Positions 15,694-23,382 of a DNA stretch of 41,730 nucleotides are shown in pieces. Each line of letters begins with the position of its first letter. Positions within the stretch are counted from its first letter, which is position 1. The notes under the pieces are model-generated. The model was given only the letters and a program-made list of their open reading frames with translations, was not told where the DNA came from and searched no databases. This stretch comes from a virus, in the IMG/VR virus record IMGVR_UViG_3300011440_000035, positions 1 through 41,730 of that record. One strand, written 5' to 3'. The position numbers and the translations under genes are program-made.

Positions 15694-17081
15694 CGAAGTG
15701 CGCCCGAGGCCATGGCCGCGGCAATCTGCCGGCCGATGGTCATCGCTTCTTCACGGGTTCCGAACACGGTCCGCGCTGTGACGTTCACACTCATACCCGC
15801 GGAACGCCGCAGCGGAGCGAATGCAATGCTCCCGGTATCGCCAGCAGCCCCCACGGGAACACCGGACGAGCCAGCACTGCCGACCCCGCCAAATCCCGAG
15901 ACGGTCGATGCTGCCTGCTTCGCGATCCCGAGAAGCTTGCCGATCGGAGTCCCGGAGAGAAAGCCTTGGAACACGGCGGCAATGATGAGCCTTGCAATGA
16001 TCCGGTTGATCTCCGCAATCACCATGGCCGCGAACTGCTTCCAAAGATCCTTCATCGACTTCGAGAACGATTCATGGAACACGACAACACGCGCCATTGC
16101 GTCGCCCCATCCGTCGGCGAAGGATTCAACCGCGCCGATCATCGTAGCACCCAAGTTCTCGAAGCCGGCCTGGGTGTCCATGATGAACGTTGCCATGGCA
16201 ACTTGCGCGTTGGTAATCTTTTCGGTGATCTCCTCGATTGCCTCCGGCATCCTTTGCATTGGGATGCGCTCTTTGAAGCCAATGCCGAGTTCTGCGAAGC
16301 TTTTGCGGTCTGCTGGCTTGTCCAGCGTGCGCATCTTAAGACGGTCACGAGCGGATTGCATATCCTTGGCGATTAGATCCCGCCGCCGTGCCTCGTGCTC
16401 CTTTAGCATTGCCATCATGCGATCGGTGGAGGCGACTCCTCCGGAGAGAATGTCCGCAATGCGCGCCTTGGAAATCTCCTCGTTCGCATCGCGAAACGCC
16501 TGGGTCATCTTCTCGCCAAGATTCTGGAATTTGTCCGCGAGAAAGGTAATCTCTTTCCCCCAAAAGGGAATGTCGCTGAACCAGTCCACGAATGCATTCC
16601 CCGCCGCGCGGATTCCCGTGACAACGGATGATGCAAGGACAACCCCGAGTCCCATAAACGTCGCCTTCAATGCGCCGATCTGCACGTTCAGATCACGCAT
16701 GACGCGAAGCGCCTGCGGCCCAGCAACTTGTCCGGCAACGATCAACTCGGCATTGGCTTCGGACATTGCCTTGGCAGACACACGAAGCGACGAGGATAGT
16801 TTGTCGTGCTCCACCGCAAGCTTGGACGCATCGCCGATGAGTTTTGCGTAACCTGCGGCCATTGCTGAGGTTACTCCCGTCACGGCAAGAATGGAGTTCG
16901 AGTAAAGCAAGAACTCCTTTTTCATCTTGGTGACGCTGCGATTTAGATCCTGCGTGGTCTGGTCGGTGCGCTTGGTTGCACGGTCCAGATTGGCGAGGTC
17001 AGCGCCCGCCTGCGTAGTCTGCGCGCGCATCTCATTCTTGGCGCGGATTAGAACTTCAAGAAGTGCTGCGTAACTGGCCAC
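15690..17081 (-). CDS. Tape measure protein (short)
   Basis: 463 aa: N-terminal coiled coil (residues ~10-60), hydrophobic segments (NSILAVTGVTSAMAAGYA; LKATFMGLGVVLASSVV), a helical middle and a C-terminal WKQFAAMVIAEINRIIARLII motif, then a Gly/Ser tail. These are hallmarks of siphovirus tape measures. At the usual ~1.5 angstrom per residue it implies a tail near 70 nm. It starts inside the 3' end of the chaperone frame, as is common. Confidence 0.8.
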   Translation of the reverse strand: MASYAALLEVLIRAKNEMRAQTTQAGADLANLDRATKRTDQTTQDLNRSVTKMKKEFLLYSNSILAVTGVTSAMAAGYAKLIGDASKLAVEHDKLSSSLRVSAKAMSEANAELIVAGQVAGPQALRVMRDLNVQIGALKATFMGLGVVLASSVVTGIRAAGNAFVDWFSDIPFWGKEITFLADKFQNLGEKMTQAFRDANEEISKARIADILSGGVASTDRMMAMLKEHEARRRDLIAKDMQSARDRLKMRTLDKPADRKSFAELGIGFKERIPMQRMPEAIEEITEKITNAQVAMATFIMDTQAGFENLGATMIGAVESFADGWGDAMARVVVFHESFSKSMKDLWKQFAAMVIAEINRIIARLIIAAVFQGFLSGTPIGKLLGIAKQAASTVSGFGGVGSAGSSGVPVGAAGDTGSIAFAPLRRSAGMSVNVTARTVFGTREEAMTIGRQIAAAMASGALR

Positions 17082-17277
17082 GCTTCGAGTGCCTTTCCTC
17101 GGCTACGGCCTCACGGCGAAGCCTTGAGAGAATCCCCTTTGCCGCTTCCTCGCTCTTCGCTTCGCTCGCTTGATTCTCAATCGCCACTGCCACCGCAAAC
17201 ACTTCCGCATTGAAGAGGAAGTCCCCCGCCTCAAGCTCACGGAGTTGATGCGGAAGAACTCCGTACTTCTCTCCCAT
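17056..17277 (-). CDS. Tail assembly chaperone, T part
   Basis: The track from ATG 17277 encodes 73 aa (MGEKYGVLPHQLREL, then a charged helical tail). The same frame is open for about 24 codons further upstream, overlapping the 17237-17608 gene and encoding KLEALKLSQ just before the Met. That continuation is what one expects for the downstream half of a G-T fusion made by programmed frameshifting. Independent initiation at the ATG is possible but less likely. Confidence 0.6.
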   Translation of the reverse strand: MGEKYGVLPHQLRELEAGDFLFNAEVFAVAVAIENQASEAKSEEAAKGILSRLRREAVAEERHSKRGQLRSTS

Positions 17278-17608
17278 TTGCGAGAGCTTCAGTGCTTCCA
17301 GCTTCCCCCTCGCCGTCTTGAAATCGCGCGGCCGCTTCCGCCGCCTCCGTCATACCCGAGATGTCCAGCAGCCTTGCGGTCAGCGCCTTCACCTGCGGTA
17401 GATCCAGTTCGTCGAATACATGCTCCGCATCGAAAGTTGGAATAGTCGCCGCTGCGTCGTCCCACACGTGCGATGCGATCACCCTAGCAACAGCGTTCTC
17501 GTCATCGCCCTGGAGCGCGTCTAGCTCGGCTTGCATGATCGGGGTCAGATACACCACGATCTCTGTAGCGAGGACCGGATACTCCACCGAACGGAAAAAG
17601 CGCCTCAC
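17237..17608 (-). CDS. Tail assembly chaperone, G part
   Basis: 123 aa, located between the tail tube and tape measure, the invariant place for tail chaperone G. Acidic and helical, with YLTPIMQAELDALQGDD early and a C-terminal region that overlaps the T frame by about 40 bases and more in open frame. No other family fits. It works with the T extension as chaperone for tape-measure folding in related phages. Confidence 0.65.
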   Translation of the reverse strand: MRRFFRSVEYPVLATEIVVYLTPIMQAELDALQGDDENAVARVIASHVWDDAAATIPTFDAEHVFDELDLPQVKALTARLLDISGMTEAAEAAARFQDGEGEAGSTEALANGREVRSSSASTP

Positions 17609-17617
17609 GTATCCTCC

Positions 17618-18706
17618 TTATTGCCAGTAGCTGGTGGATGTTCCGTTGACCAGCGTCCAGATAGACGGGTCTGTCGTTCCGTTCGTGGATGCGACGTAAG
17701 TCACGCGCTCAGGAATCAAATCTGGTCCGCCGCCGTATGTGACGGGGTTGTCCTGAATCACGCCATACGGGAAGTAAACGTCCAAAGAGAATGGCGTCGC
17801 CGATCCAACAATGATTGTCGGACTCGTAAATTTGACAGCCAACGCAGCAAAGCGGTCAGTGAGAGTAGCCGACTGCATATCAGACCAGAACTGTGTATCC
17901 GTGAAGTCCTTTGAAAACGAGATGGTGCAACGCCTGGCCTTTTCGTATAGTGGCTCCCGAATCCCTCGAACAGTTCCACCAGTCGCGGCGGAAATGCGCA
18001 GGAAGTTTTCTATCGTGATTGTCACTTCCCCGGACGCGAGACCGCTTGTCTGGTTCGTCAAGCTGGCGCGCGACTGCCCGGGGGTGGAATGCCAAGCCAC
18101 CATGCACTCCGAGAACTCGAGCCATGGCGCAGTTGAGACTTCGGCGACTGTAAAACTGTCCGTAGTGTAGTTCGCGGCACCTCCTCTTTGAGCTACAATA
18201 TCCATAGAGAGTTGCACGGGGATTTGTGCTTGAGAGGCCGATGCAGTCAAGGTAAGACGCTGGATTGCACATCCACCGTATTGCAGAGCATCCAGAGTAG
18301 ATACATCGTCTCCGTCATGCACCATAGTGAACGAAGGAGGCATAGCAGTCGGCTTTGTCTTTAGCTGTGTGAACACGTGCGCATTTGCGGTTACGTCAAC
18401 TACAGACGCCGCAGCAGGAACCGCAACTGCGTTTCCGAGAAAGTGCCCAATGTCGTCGTAGTCTGCGTCAACCGTTAACGACCCGGATATATCTGGGATG
18501 CCAAGAAAGCCGCGCGACTTCGTGGAGTGGAACAGCCACGGAGCTAGTGTTCCTGTGGGTCCACTCAATTCGTTGAGCGGATCTTTGCGCGTAAGAGAGA
18601 ACTCGTTGGGGTAATACGACACGGTGAGCACATCATTCACCGTGCCGTATGCTGTCTCACGTGCAATCCCAATTCCTTCAGCATATCCATAACGCGGTAG
18701 AGCCAT
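17618..18706 (-). CDS. Major tail tube protein
   Basis: 362 aa with the pattern of siphovirus tube proteins: GIGIARETAYGT near the N-terminus, ISGSLTVDADYDDIGHFLG (residues ~74-92), a long beta-rich body and RISAATGGTVRGIREPLYE. It lies between the tail completion genes and the chaperones. No ribosome site problem; ATG 18706. Expected to polymerise around the tape measure. Confidence 0.75.
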   Translation of the reverse strand: MALPRYGYAEGIGIARETAYGTVNDVLTVSYYPNEFSLTRKDPLNELSGPTGTLAPWLFHSTKSRGFLGIPDISGSLTVDADYDDIGHFLGNAVAVPAAASVVDVTANAHVFTQLKTKPTAMPPSFTMVHDGDDVSTLDALQYGGCAIQRLTLTASASQAQIPVQLSMDIVAQRGGAANYTTDSFTVAEVSTAPWLEFSECMVAWHSTPGQSRASLTNQTSGLASGEVTITIENFLRISAATGGTVRGIREPLYEKARRCTISFSKDFTDTQFWSDMQSATLTDRFAALAVKFTSPTIIVGSATPFSLDVYFPYGVIQDNPVTYGGGPDLIPERVTYVASTNGTTDPSIWTLVNGTSTSYWQ

Positions 18707-18709
18707 GTC

Positions 18710-18880
18710 TTACTCCTCTTCTTCCACGGAATCCTTGGCCTTCTCCCACGTTGGTTTACGCAAGAGCGATACAGCAATGTCATCGGGCACCTCAATTGGC
18801 ACCCCACGCTCTGCCGTAATTCCGCATGACACTATGGCCCGAGATGGGCTCCCGCCTACGTATACAATTTTCATTTCCAT
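18710..18880 (-). CDS. Small protein before tail tube, 56 aa
   Basis: The start is ATG 18880 with GGGAGG 4 bases upstream; a second ATG at 18874 has looser spacing. The product has a short beta part (KIVYVGGSPSRAIV), the segment GVPIEVPDDIAVSLL and an acidic end. Similar small proteins lie at this point in other siphovirus tail operons, function unknown. Its ribosome site is the 3' arm of a perfect hairpin (see separate entry). Confidence 0.6.
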   Translation of the reverse strand: MEMKIVYVGGSPSRAIVSCGITAERGVPIEVPDDIAVSLLRKPTWEKAKDSVEEEE

Positions 18881-18883
18881 ACA

Positions 18884-18899
18884 CCTCCCGAGAGGGAGG
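18884..18899 (-). promoter_or_regulatory. Hairpin enclosing a ribosome binding site
   Basis: CCTCCC-GAGA-GGGAGG is a perfect 6-bp stem with a 4-base loop on the mRNA. Its 3' arm in the leftward direction is the GGGAGG that serves ATG 18880. It could hold back translation of the 56-aa gene, or be the end of a terminator for the gene before it. Confidence 0.45.
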
Positions 18900-18936
18900 C
18901 GGCACCACACACCGCTCCGCACCGCGCCTCCCTCGT

Positions 18937-19422
18937 TTACTGGCTCGTCATATCTCCAGAATTGTGATCCCACCGCACGGTAAAGTTCATGCGGATAATT
19001 CCACCCAATGCAACGCCACCCTCTTGCAAATACTCGAGAGATTCAATCCCCGAATCGAATGTCATCACGCGAGTTGATCCACGCACCCGGTCCACAAAAA
19101 GAGCCTTGTGCATGTCCTGATACACCTGTCGAAAGAGTGTGCCCGTACCGCTCCCGTCATTCTTTACCGCAACAGATACACGGAACTTCTCGTTGCGTCG
19201 AAAGCGTTGCGTTGCCTGCTCGCCTCCGAATTGATGCGGCTCCGGCCCCATCCACATGACGAAGATGCGAGGGCGTTGGTAGTCCTTCTCCGCATCCCAG
19301 TCCGCATCGCAGTCCAGCACCACATCTCCATAGTCGAAGTTGTACCCTCGACCACGGGATAGCTCGAACAGCGTATCCGCAAAGTCTGTGACCAGAGATT
19401 CGAGCCGATTCGCAACGGGCAC
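18937..19422 (-). CDS. Tail terminator-like protein
   Basis: 161 aa between the gp10-like gene and the tail tube, the standard place for a tail terminator/completion protein. Features: acidic N-terminus, PRIFVMWMGPEPHQFGG, RFRVSVAVKNDG and a C-terminal GGIIRMNFTVRWDH strand pair, consistent with the alpha-beta fold of such proteins. The assignment rests on order and size more than motif. Confidence 0.6.
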   Translation of the reverse strand: MPVANRLESLVTDFADTLFELSRGRGYNFDYGDVVLDCDADWDAEKDYQRPRIFVMWMGPEPHQFGGEQATQRFRRNEKFRVSVAVKNDGSGTGTLFRQVYQDMHKALFVDRVRGSTRVMTFDSGIESLEYLQEGGVALGGIIRMNFTVRWDHNSGDMTSQ

Positions 19423-20010
19423 TTACCTGCTCCTTCGCGTGGGCACGCCCAGTGCAATGCGTGTTGACATCTGCCGACGCTGTGTAGACCCGATCTGATC
19501 GAGAATCTTCTTTGACTGGAGAAGCGCCTCGTCCACCTTCCCAACCCACACCTTCTCCACCGGCTCTTTGGCCGAACGAATGGCAGGGGCCAAGTGTGGG
19601 CGTCTTGGCATGATGACTTTCTTCACCTTGACCCATGGCCATTTCGCACGGTTGGTGACGAGTCCACCAGAAGCCCCAAAGCTCGGCACTTGAAACACCA
19701 GCCACTTGCCACGCTTGGGCAGGATGATCCCACCATGTTCGTGAATGCGTGCGTAGCGTGAGAAGTTGGTGACGATGGCTTGACTTGACGAGATGTCCCG
19801 CGGGATCACCTTACGCTGTAGATCTCCAGTCCCCTTGCCCAGATGCGTGGCGGTGGCGGGACCGGCCAGTTGCACCTTCCAGTGCTTGACCACGATCTGC
19901 GCCGCCAACTTGTGGGCGTTGAACATCTCCTTGTTCACACGGTCGAATATCTCCGCAATGACACGGCCCGCGCGAAGGAAGTCAGGAGGAATGAGCTGCA
20001 CGCCGATCAA
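19423..20010 (-). CDS. HK97 gp10-like tail completion protein
   Basis: 195 aa with the gp10-type signature ARIHEHGGII (residues ~85-95) and MPRRPHLAPAI (~134-144), preceded by a helical N-terminus. These proteins join the head connector to the tail. It overlaps the upstream connector gene by 4 bases. Confidence 0.75.
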   Translation of the reverse strand: MIGVQLIPPDFLRAGRVIAEIFDRVNKEMFNAHKLAAQIVVKHWKVQLAGPATATHLGKGTGDLQRKVIPRDISSSQAIVTNFSRYARIHEHGGIILPKRGKWLVFQVPSFGASGGLVTNRAKWPWVKVKKVIMPRRPHLAPAIRSAKEPVEKVWVGKVDEALLQSKKILDQIGSTQRRQMSTRIALGVPTRRSR

Positions 20011-20642
20011 AAGTACACCGCCTTATGCTTGTCCAAAACCTTCTGAACATGCGGAAGGAAGTTGTCGGTCAAGTAGGAAACGCTGACTCCCTCCATGCTC
20101 CTCGAGGCCAGCCGAGCGCGCTCACGGTCCTGCATGTGGAAGCGGTCAATCACCGTGTCAATGCACGCTGACTCAATCTCCTGGCCTGCTACATTCCACG
20201 AGTAGAGTGGGCGCAGTGCAGCGGCGGGGTCGTCTAAGTAGCCCGCCGTGTAGATGATCTCGACAACCCCGACCGCGTCGTAGAACACGTTTCCATTCAC
20301 GAGCTCGATGTATCCTTCGAGGTTGTTTACCTTGAAATGCTGGTTATATCCCTCGGTCAGTGCAGTCGTGCTCGGGAATAGCTTTAGGGAAGTAACCGCA
20401 GTAATCGGGCGGTTACGCAGGAAGAGGACCGAGCCGCCGTAAGAAGAAAGCCTTTGGTGCGTAGTGTCGTCGTGGGTCCACGTGCGCGAGCGAAAGAATC
20501 GCCCACAGTAGGATTCGAACTCGGAGGAGACCGCATTGATCTGGTGGTCGATCTCCACATCGGAGAATCCCGACACCAGTCCACCGCGCGACTTGACCCG
20601 TGCCGCTGTGGTCAATGCAAGAGAGTTAACAGAAGAACCCAT
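20007..20642 (-). CDS. Head-tail connector, gp6-like
   Basis: 211 aa from ATG 20642; a GTG at 20651 is an alternative start. The N-terminal helix with VEIDHQINAVSSEFESYCGR and the later ENRPITAVTSLKL-type segment (LRNRPITAVTSLKLF) and IIYTAGY are hallmarks of gp6-like connectors. It occupies the standard slot between capsid-proximal genes and gp10. Confidence 0.75.
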   Translation of the reverse strand: MGSSVNSLALTTAARVKSRGGLVSGFSDVEIDHQINAVSSEFESYCGRFFRSRTWTHDDTTHQRLSSYGGSVLFLRNRPITAVTSLKLFPSTTALTEGYNQHFKVNNLEGYIELVNGNVFYDAVGVVEIIYTAGYLDDPAAALRPLYSWNVAGQEIESACIDTVIDRFHMQDRERARLASRSMEGVSVSYLTDNFLPHVQKVLDKHKAVYF

Positions 20643-20654
20643 CCGCCCCACCCA

Positions 20655-20999
20655 TCAATGAATCGTAGGATCAGCCTCGATGATGTAGCGAAACTTGCGC
20701 TTCTCGATCAACGTCGCGCCCGTCGTTGCCTTGATCGTAATGGTACCCCTCGCCTCCGTATCGGGCGAGGTCATCGTTGTATGCGTCGCCGTGAATGGAA
20801 AGGTCACCTGCCCAAGCGTTGCCCCCGACTGCGTCAACAACGTGCATGACCCACTTGTAATGCGCAGTGTGGTTGCGTTCTCGTCCTTCATTTGCAGCGT
20901 CACGGTGTACCCCGTAAGATTTATCGCCGTGCCATCGCGCACCCACGAAAAGGTTTCGGTATACGCCTCGCCCTCCACGAATTCAATCACGTCCTTCAT
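20655..20999 (-). CDS. Ig-like/BppU-N-like structural protein
   Basis: 114 aa. The pattern WVRDGTAINLTGYTVTLQM (residues ~19-37) is typical of small beta-sandwich proteins found at the N-terminus of BppU-like baseplate proteins and in stand-alone phage proteins. It ends with RKFRYIIEADP. It lies among head-tail connector genes and is probably a virion component. It overlaps the 49-aa gene upstream. Confidence 0.55.
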   Translation of the reverse strand: MKDVIEFVEGEAYTETFSWVRDGTAINLTGYTVTLQMKDENATTLRITSGSCTLLTQSGATLGQVTFPFTATHTTMTSPDTEARGTITIKATTGATLIEKRKFRYIIEADPTIH

Positions 21000-21145
21000 T
21001 CGGGGAGATCCACTGTAATGCTATGCGGGTACAACGACACGTCAACCGAGCGCAGCGGGATGTCCACCACAATCGTGCGTGGCTGCAAAGTCACATCATG
21101 CGCATGCACGTTTAGCTTCACAGCAATCTCCTCGCCCTCGCTCAT
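20996..21145 (-). CDS. Small hypothetical protein, 49 aa
   Basis: ATG 21145 overlaps the upstream stop (ATGA), and its own TGA overlaps the start of the next gene (ATGA). It fills exactly the space between two genes in a coupled operon. It is beta-rich and hydrophobic-alternating (VTLQPRTIVVDIPLRSVDVS). No homologue recognised. Confidence 0.6.
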   Translation of the reverse strand: MSEGEEIAVKLNVHAHDVTLQPRTIVVDIPLRSVDVSLYPHSITVDLPE

Positions 21146-21774
21146 GGGGTGACCACCTCACGCCAGTGCAAACGAACTACTGGTCTATTGGGAAGCAATC
21201 CTCCAGTAACAATGAACGCAGAAACGACTTGACCGGAATCAACCGTCACAGTGGAGTCGAACGACATAAATTTTTGCATCTGCTGTGCCACAATCGGCAA
21301 TTTCACGACAAGACTAGCGGGAGAGCCACCGTAGGTCTGCTTGTAGACATAGACCGAACAGGAAGAACTGGGCCTAGAATTCGAGTACTCCGCCGACACG
21401 AGATGATGCGTCGCAAAAAAGGCTATGCCATCCTCGGTGCTTTGGGTCGTGTCACTTTCAATGCTTCCTCCATATAGTAGAGCCCCAGCATGGGCCAAAG
21501 ATTGATGGCTAAACATGGTTTCCTGACTCGGACCAAGATACTTCCCCATCGATGGCGAATATATGAAATCCTCGTAATCCGTCGTCCTCGTGTACCCATC
21601 TATCTGCGTAGCCGGCTTAGTCGCGGTCTCTTCGAAGACGCGCCCTCCCCCTGTGCTCATGTGCTGGCCGGAAGCCGTAGCCGGTATGTGGAAGAAACAC
21701 ACCCAGCCCACAAATCCAAAGAAGATTGCGCAGATGATCGTCATTGCCAGCACGCGCTTGTGATCCTCAGTCAT
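21142..21774 (-). CDS. Membrane-anchored hypothetical, 210 aa
   Basis: The N-terminus has one hydrophobic helix (residues ~9-30, LAMTIICAIFFGFVGWVCFF), probably an anchor or uncleaved signal, and then a soluble, Ser/Thr/Tyr-rich beta domain resembling fibre or adhesion proteins. It lies between secreted paralogues and connectors, an unusual position for a membrane protein. No family recognised. Confidence 0.6.
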   Translation of the reverse strand: MTEDHKRVLAMTIICAIFFGFVGWVCFFHIPATASGQHMSTGGGRVFEETATKPATQIDGYTRTTDYEDFIYSPSMGKYLGPSQETMFSHQSLAHAGALLYGGSIESDTTQSTEDGIAFFATHHLVSAEYSNSRPSSSCSVYVYKQTYGGSPASLVVKLPIVAQQMQKFMSFDSTVTVDSGQVVSAFIVTGGLLPNRPVVRLHWREVVTP

Positions 21775-21784
21775 CCCTCTCTCC

Positions 21785-22219
21785 TCAATTAGTTGCCGGC
21801 GTGCCGTCAGTTACAAAAACCAACACCGTATCCGCACACGCGAGAATCTTGATTGAGTCAATCTTGCACCCACCGATGGTGACGCTGCGCACGTTGCCCG
21901 TAACTAGAAGCGTATCTACTCCCGATGGAAACTTGGGCGAGTAGATAATGGCGTTCAGATTTGCCGAGCCTTTCATATTGCGGATGTGCGCCCAGTACAC
22001 GGGGCGAATGAATCCCGGGAATCCAGCAGGCAGGCACGTGTTGTCCAGCATGGTCTTGGCGGGAAAGCGGAGCGTAGTATCAGCCGTCACGCCACCCGCC
22101 TGATTTCCCAGGGTAACACATAAACGATACTGCTCGCCCGTCATAACCTTGCTATTTGGAATCTGTCCCATGGTTGCTATAGATGCAAGTAGCACCGCCG
22201 CTGCAATTGCTTTCTTCAT
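21785..22219 (-). CDS. Exported paralogue 2 of capsid-adjacent pair
   Basis: 144 aa with a Sec signal (MKKA, hydrophobic core, MGQIP). The mature part shares ADTTLRFP, YWAHI, YSPKFPSGVDT and GGCKIDSIKI with the gene immediately upstream (22219-22635), in the same order: a tandem pair. Its start overlaps the stop of that gene by one base. Function unknown; it is probably a small beta-sandwich in the periplasm or on the outer surface. Confidence 0.7.
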   Translation of the reverse strand: MKKAIAAAVLLASIATMGQIPNSKVMTGEQYRLCVTLGNQAGGVTADTTLRFPAKTMLDNTCLPAGFPGFIRPVYWAHIRNMKGSANLNAIIYSPKFPSGVDTLLVTGNVRSVTIGGCKIDSIKILACADTVLVFVTDGTPATN

Positions 22220-22635
22220 CAGTCCGTCGCCAGGATTGCAATCGTATTCGTGCCGCCGATCTTCACGCGAAGCGAATCAACCTTGCACCCGCCAAAAGAG
22301 AACGCCCGAGCTAGGGAAGTGAGCCTTACCGTATCCGCACCGGCTGGAAACGTAGGCGACCAGATGATGATATCCTGGTCAGTCGCGCCGAGCAGCATGG
22401 TGAGATGAACCCAATTCACCGACCTACGTAGACCCTGATTGGCGGCCTGCTGATCGATGAGGTTGTTCGAGAGCGATTGGCGAGTAGGAAAGCGTACAGT
22501 TGTATCCGCCGCCAGCGTGCCGAACTGAATGGACAGACGGTAGAAGTCACCCGTCTCCACCTTCGATGATGGCACCTGAGCCTGAGCGGCGCTCGCAACG
22601 AACACGAGCGCCAGCCCAAGTAGTACGCCTTTCAC
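22219..22635 (-). CDS. Exported paralogue 1 of capsid-adjacent pair
   Basis: 138 aa. The start is GTG 22635 (GTGA overlap with the preceding gene), which gives the Sec signal KGVLLGLALVFVASAAQA before Gln-Val-Pro. The longer ORF upstream lies over the neighbour. Shared motifs with the gene downstream: ADTTVRFP, NWVHL, WSPTFPAGADT and GGCKVDSLRV. Function unknown. Confidence 0.7.
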   Translation of the reverse strand: MKGVLLGLALVFVASAAQAQVPSSKVETGDFYRLSIQFGTLAADTTVRFPTRQSLSNNLIDQQAANQGLRRSVNWVHLTMLLGATDQDIIIWSPTFPAGADTVRLTSLARAFSFGGCKVDSLRVKIGGTNTIAILATD

Positions 22636-22892
22636 TTGATCACTCGGTAGGCAGTATCCGGGAGCGTCGCCTTGAGCGCAGCCCACTCATCCGGCGACAA
22701 GTGCAAAGTCCGAAACGGACCCGTCCACTTGTACATGGGCGCTCCGGCAAGTCCCATCGCACGAGTGTTGAGCCTCGCATTCGTGGCAACTCGCACAATA
22801 ACCTTCTTCTCATTCTTGGCCGGCGTGGTCGCCTTGGGGATGGCCTTGTCCACCTTAGGCGGAACCTTCGGTGCCTCTGGTTTTTTCTCCAT
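22632..22892 (-). CDS. Lys/Pro-rich small protein, 86 aa
   Basis: The start is ATG 22892, two bases after the upstream stop and near GGGCGAG. The longer ORF to 23150 overlies the neighbour. The N-terminal third is Lys/Pro/Ala-rich and disordered (EKKPEAPKVPPKVDK). The rest has YKWTGPFRTLHLSPDEWAAL, a compact domain common in small phage head proteins whose function is not known. It lies within the capsid cluster. Confidence 0.6.
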   Translation of the reverse strand: MEKKPEAPKVPPKVDKAIPKATTPAKNEKKVIVRVATNARLNTRAMGLAGAPMYKWTGPFRTLHLSPDEWAALKATLPDTAYRVIK

Positions 22893-22893
22893 G

Positions 22894-23322
22894 TTACTCG
22901 CCCTTGTTCCAGAAGATGTAGGCTCGACCAAAAGGGGCACCTGCCGCCGTGAGGTTGTCCATAATGATTCGGATTTGCCATCCTGCATAAGTCCCAACTC
23001 CTCCACCAAAGTTTGCTGTGGCTTCAGCAGCACCGGAAGCGGTGGTGTCAATGTCAATGGCGAACCATCTCGTTCCACCGTCTGGCGACACGATAACCTT
23101 GATGCTCGCAAGCGAATCAACAGCCGAGGCCACGTACCAGTTGATAGCATCTTTGGGAATGTTTTCTATCGCAGACGTATCGGCCGCAACGATCATCGAG
23201 TCCCCAGTGGAACCACCGGAAGCCTTAGAAACCGAAGAGCTTACCGTCTTTGCACCAGTTGACACCAAAAACAGTGCCAGAAGTACCGTGGCGCTGGCCG
23301 TCGCCCTGACAATCTTGTTCAT
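22894..23322 (-). CDS. Exported hypothetical, 142 aa
   Basis: It begins with a Sec-type N-terminus (MNKIVRATASATVLLALFLV) and then a Ser/Gly/Ala-rich soluble domain (NWYVASAVDSLASIKVIV, RWFAIDIDTT). AAAGGGAG precedes ATG 23322. It is the first gene after the major capsid gene, where decoration genes usually are. With a signal peptide it is more likely exported than a virion decoration protein, but this is not certain. Confidence 0.65.
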   Translation of the reverse strand: MNKIVRATASATVLLALFLVSTGAKTVSSSVSKASGGSTGDSMIVAADTSAIENIPKDAINWYVASAVDSLASIKVIVSPDGGTRWFAIDIDTTASGAAEATANFGGGVGTYAGWQIRIIMDNLTAAGAPFGRAYIFWNKGE

Positions 23323-23340
23323 ACCAAGTTCTCCCTTTAT

Positions 23341-23374
23341 CCCCAGGGCGAGGAGGTTATCCCCGCCCTTTGGG
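23341..23374 (-). terminator. Stem-loop after capsid gene
   Basis: Read leftward, AGGGCG and CGCCCT flank a 13-base loop, extended by partial outer pairing. It lies in the 60-base gap after the capsid stop. No long T-run. It may moderate expression of the following genes relative to capsid. Confidence 0.4.
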
Positions 23375-23382
23375 TTGGTTAA

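Noticed and set aside
15451-16851. 466-codon rightward ORF
   Set aside because: Antisense to the tape measure; no ribosome site, no phage motif and codon pattern of a shadow frame.
20505-20525. tRNA T-loop-like sequence (GTTCGAATCC on the minus strand)
   Set aside because: It lies in a conserved gp6 codon run (SEFESYC) and no acceptor stem or anticodon arm surrounds it.
22893-23150. Extension of the 22632 ORF to 172 aa
   Set aside because: The extra part overlaps the upstream exported gene in another frame; ATG 22892 fits the operon spacing.
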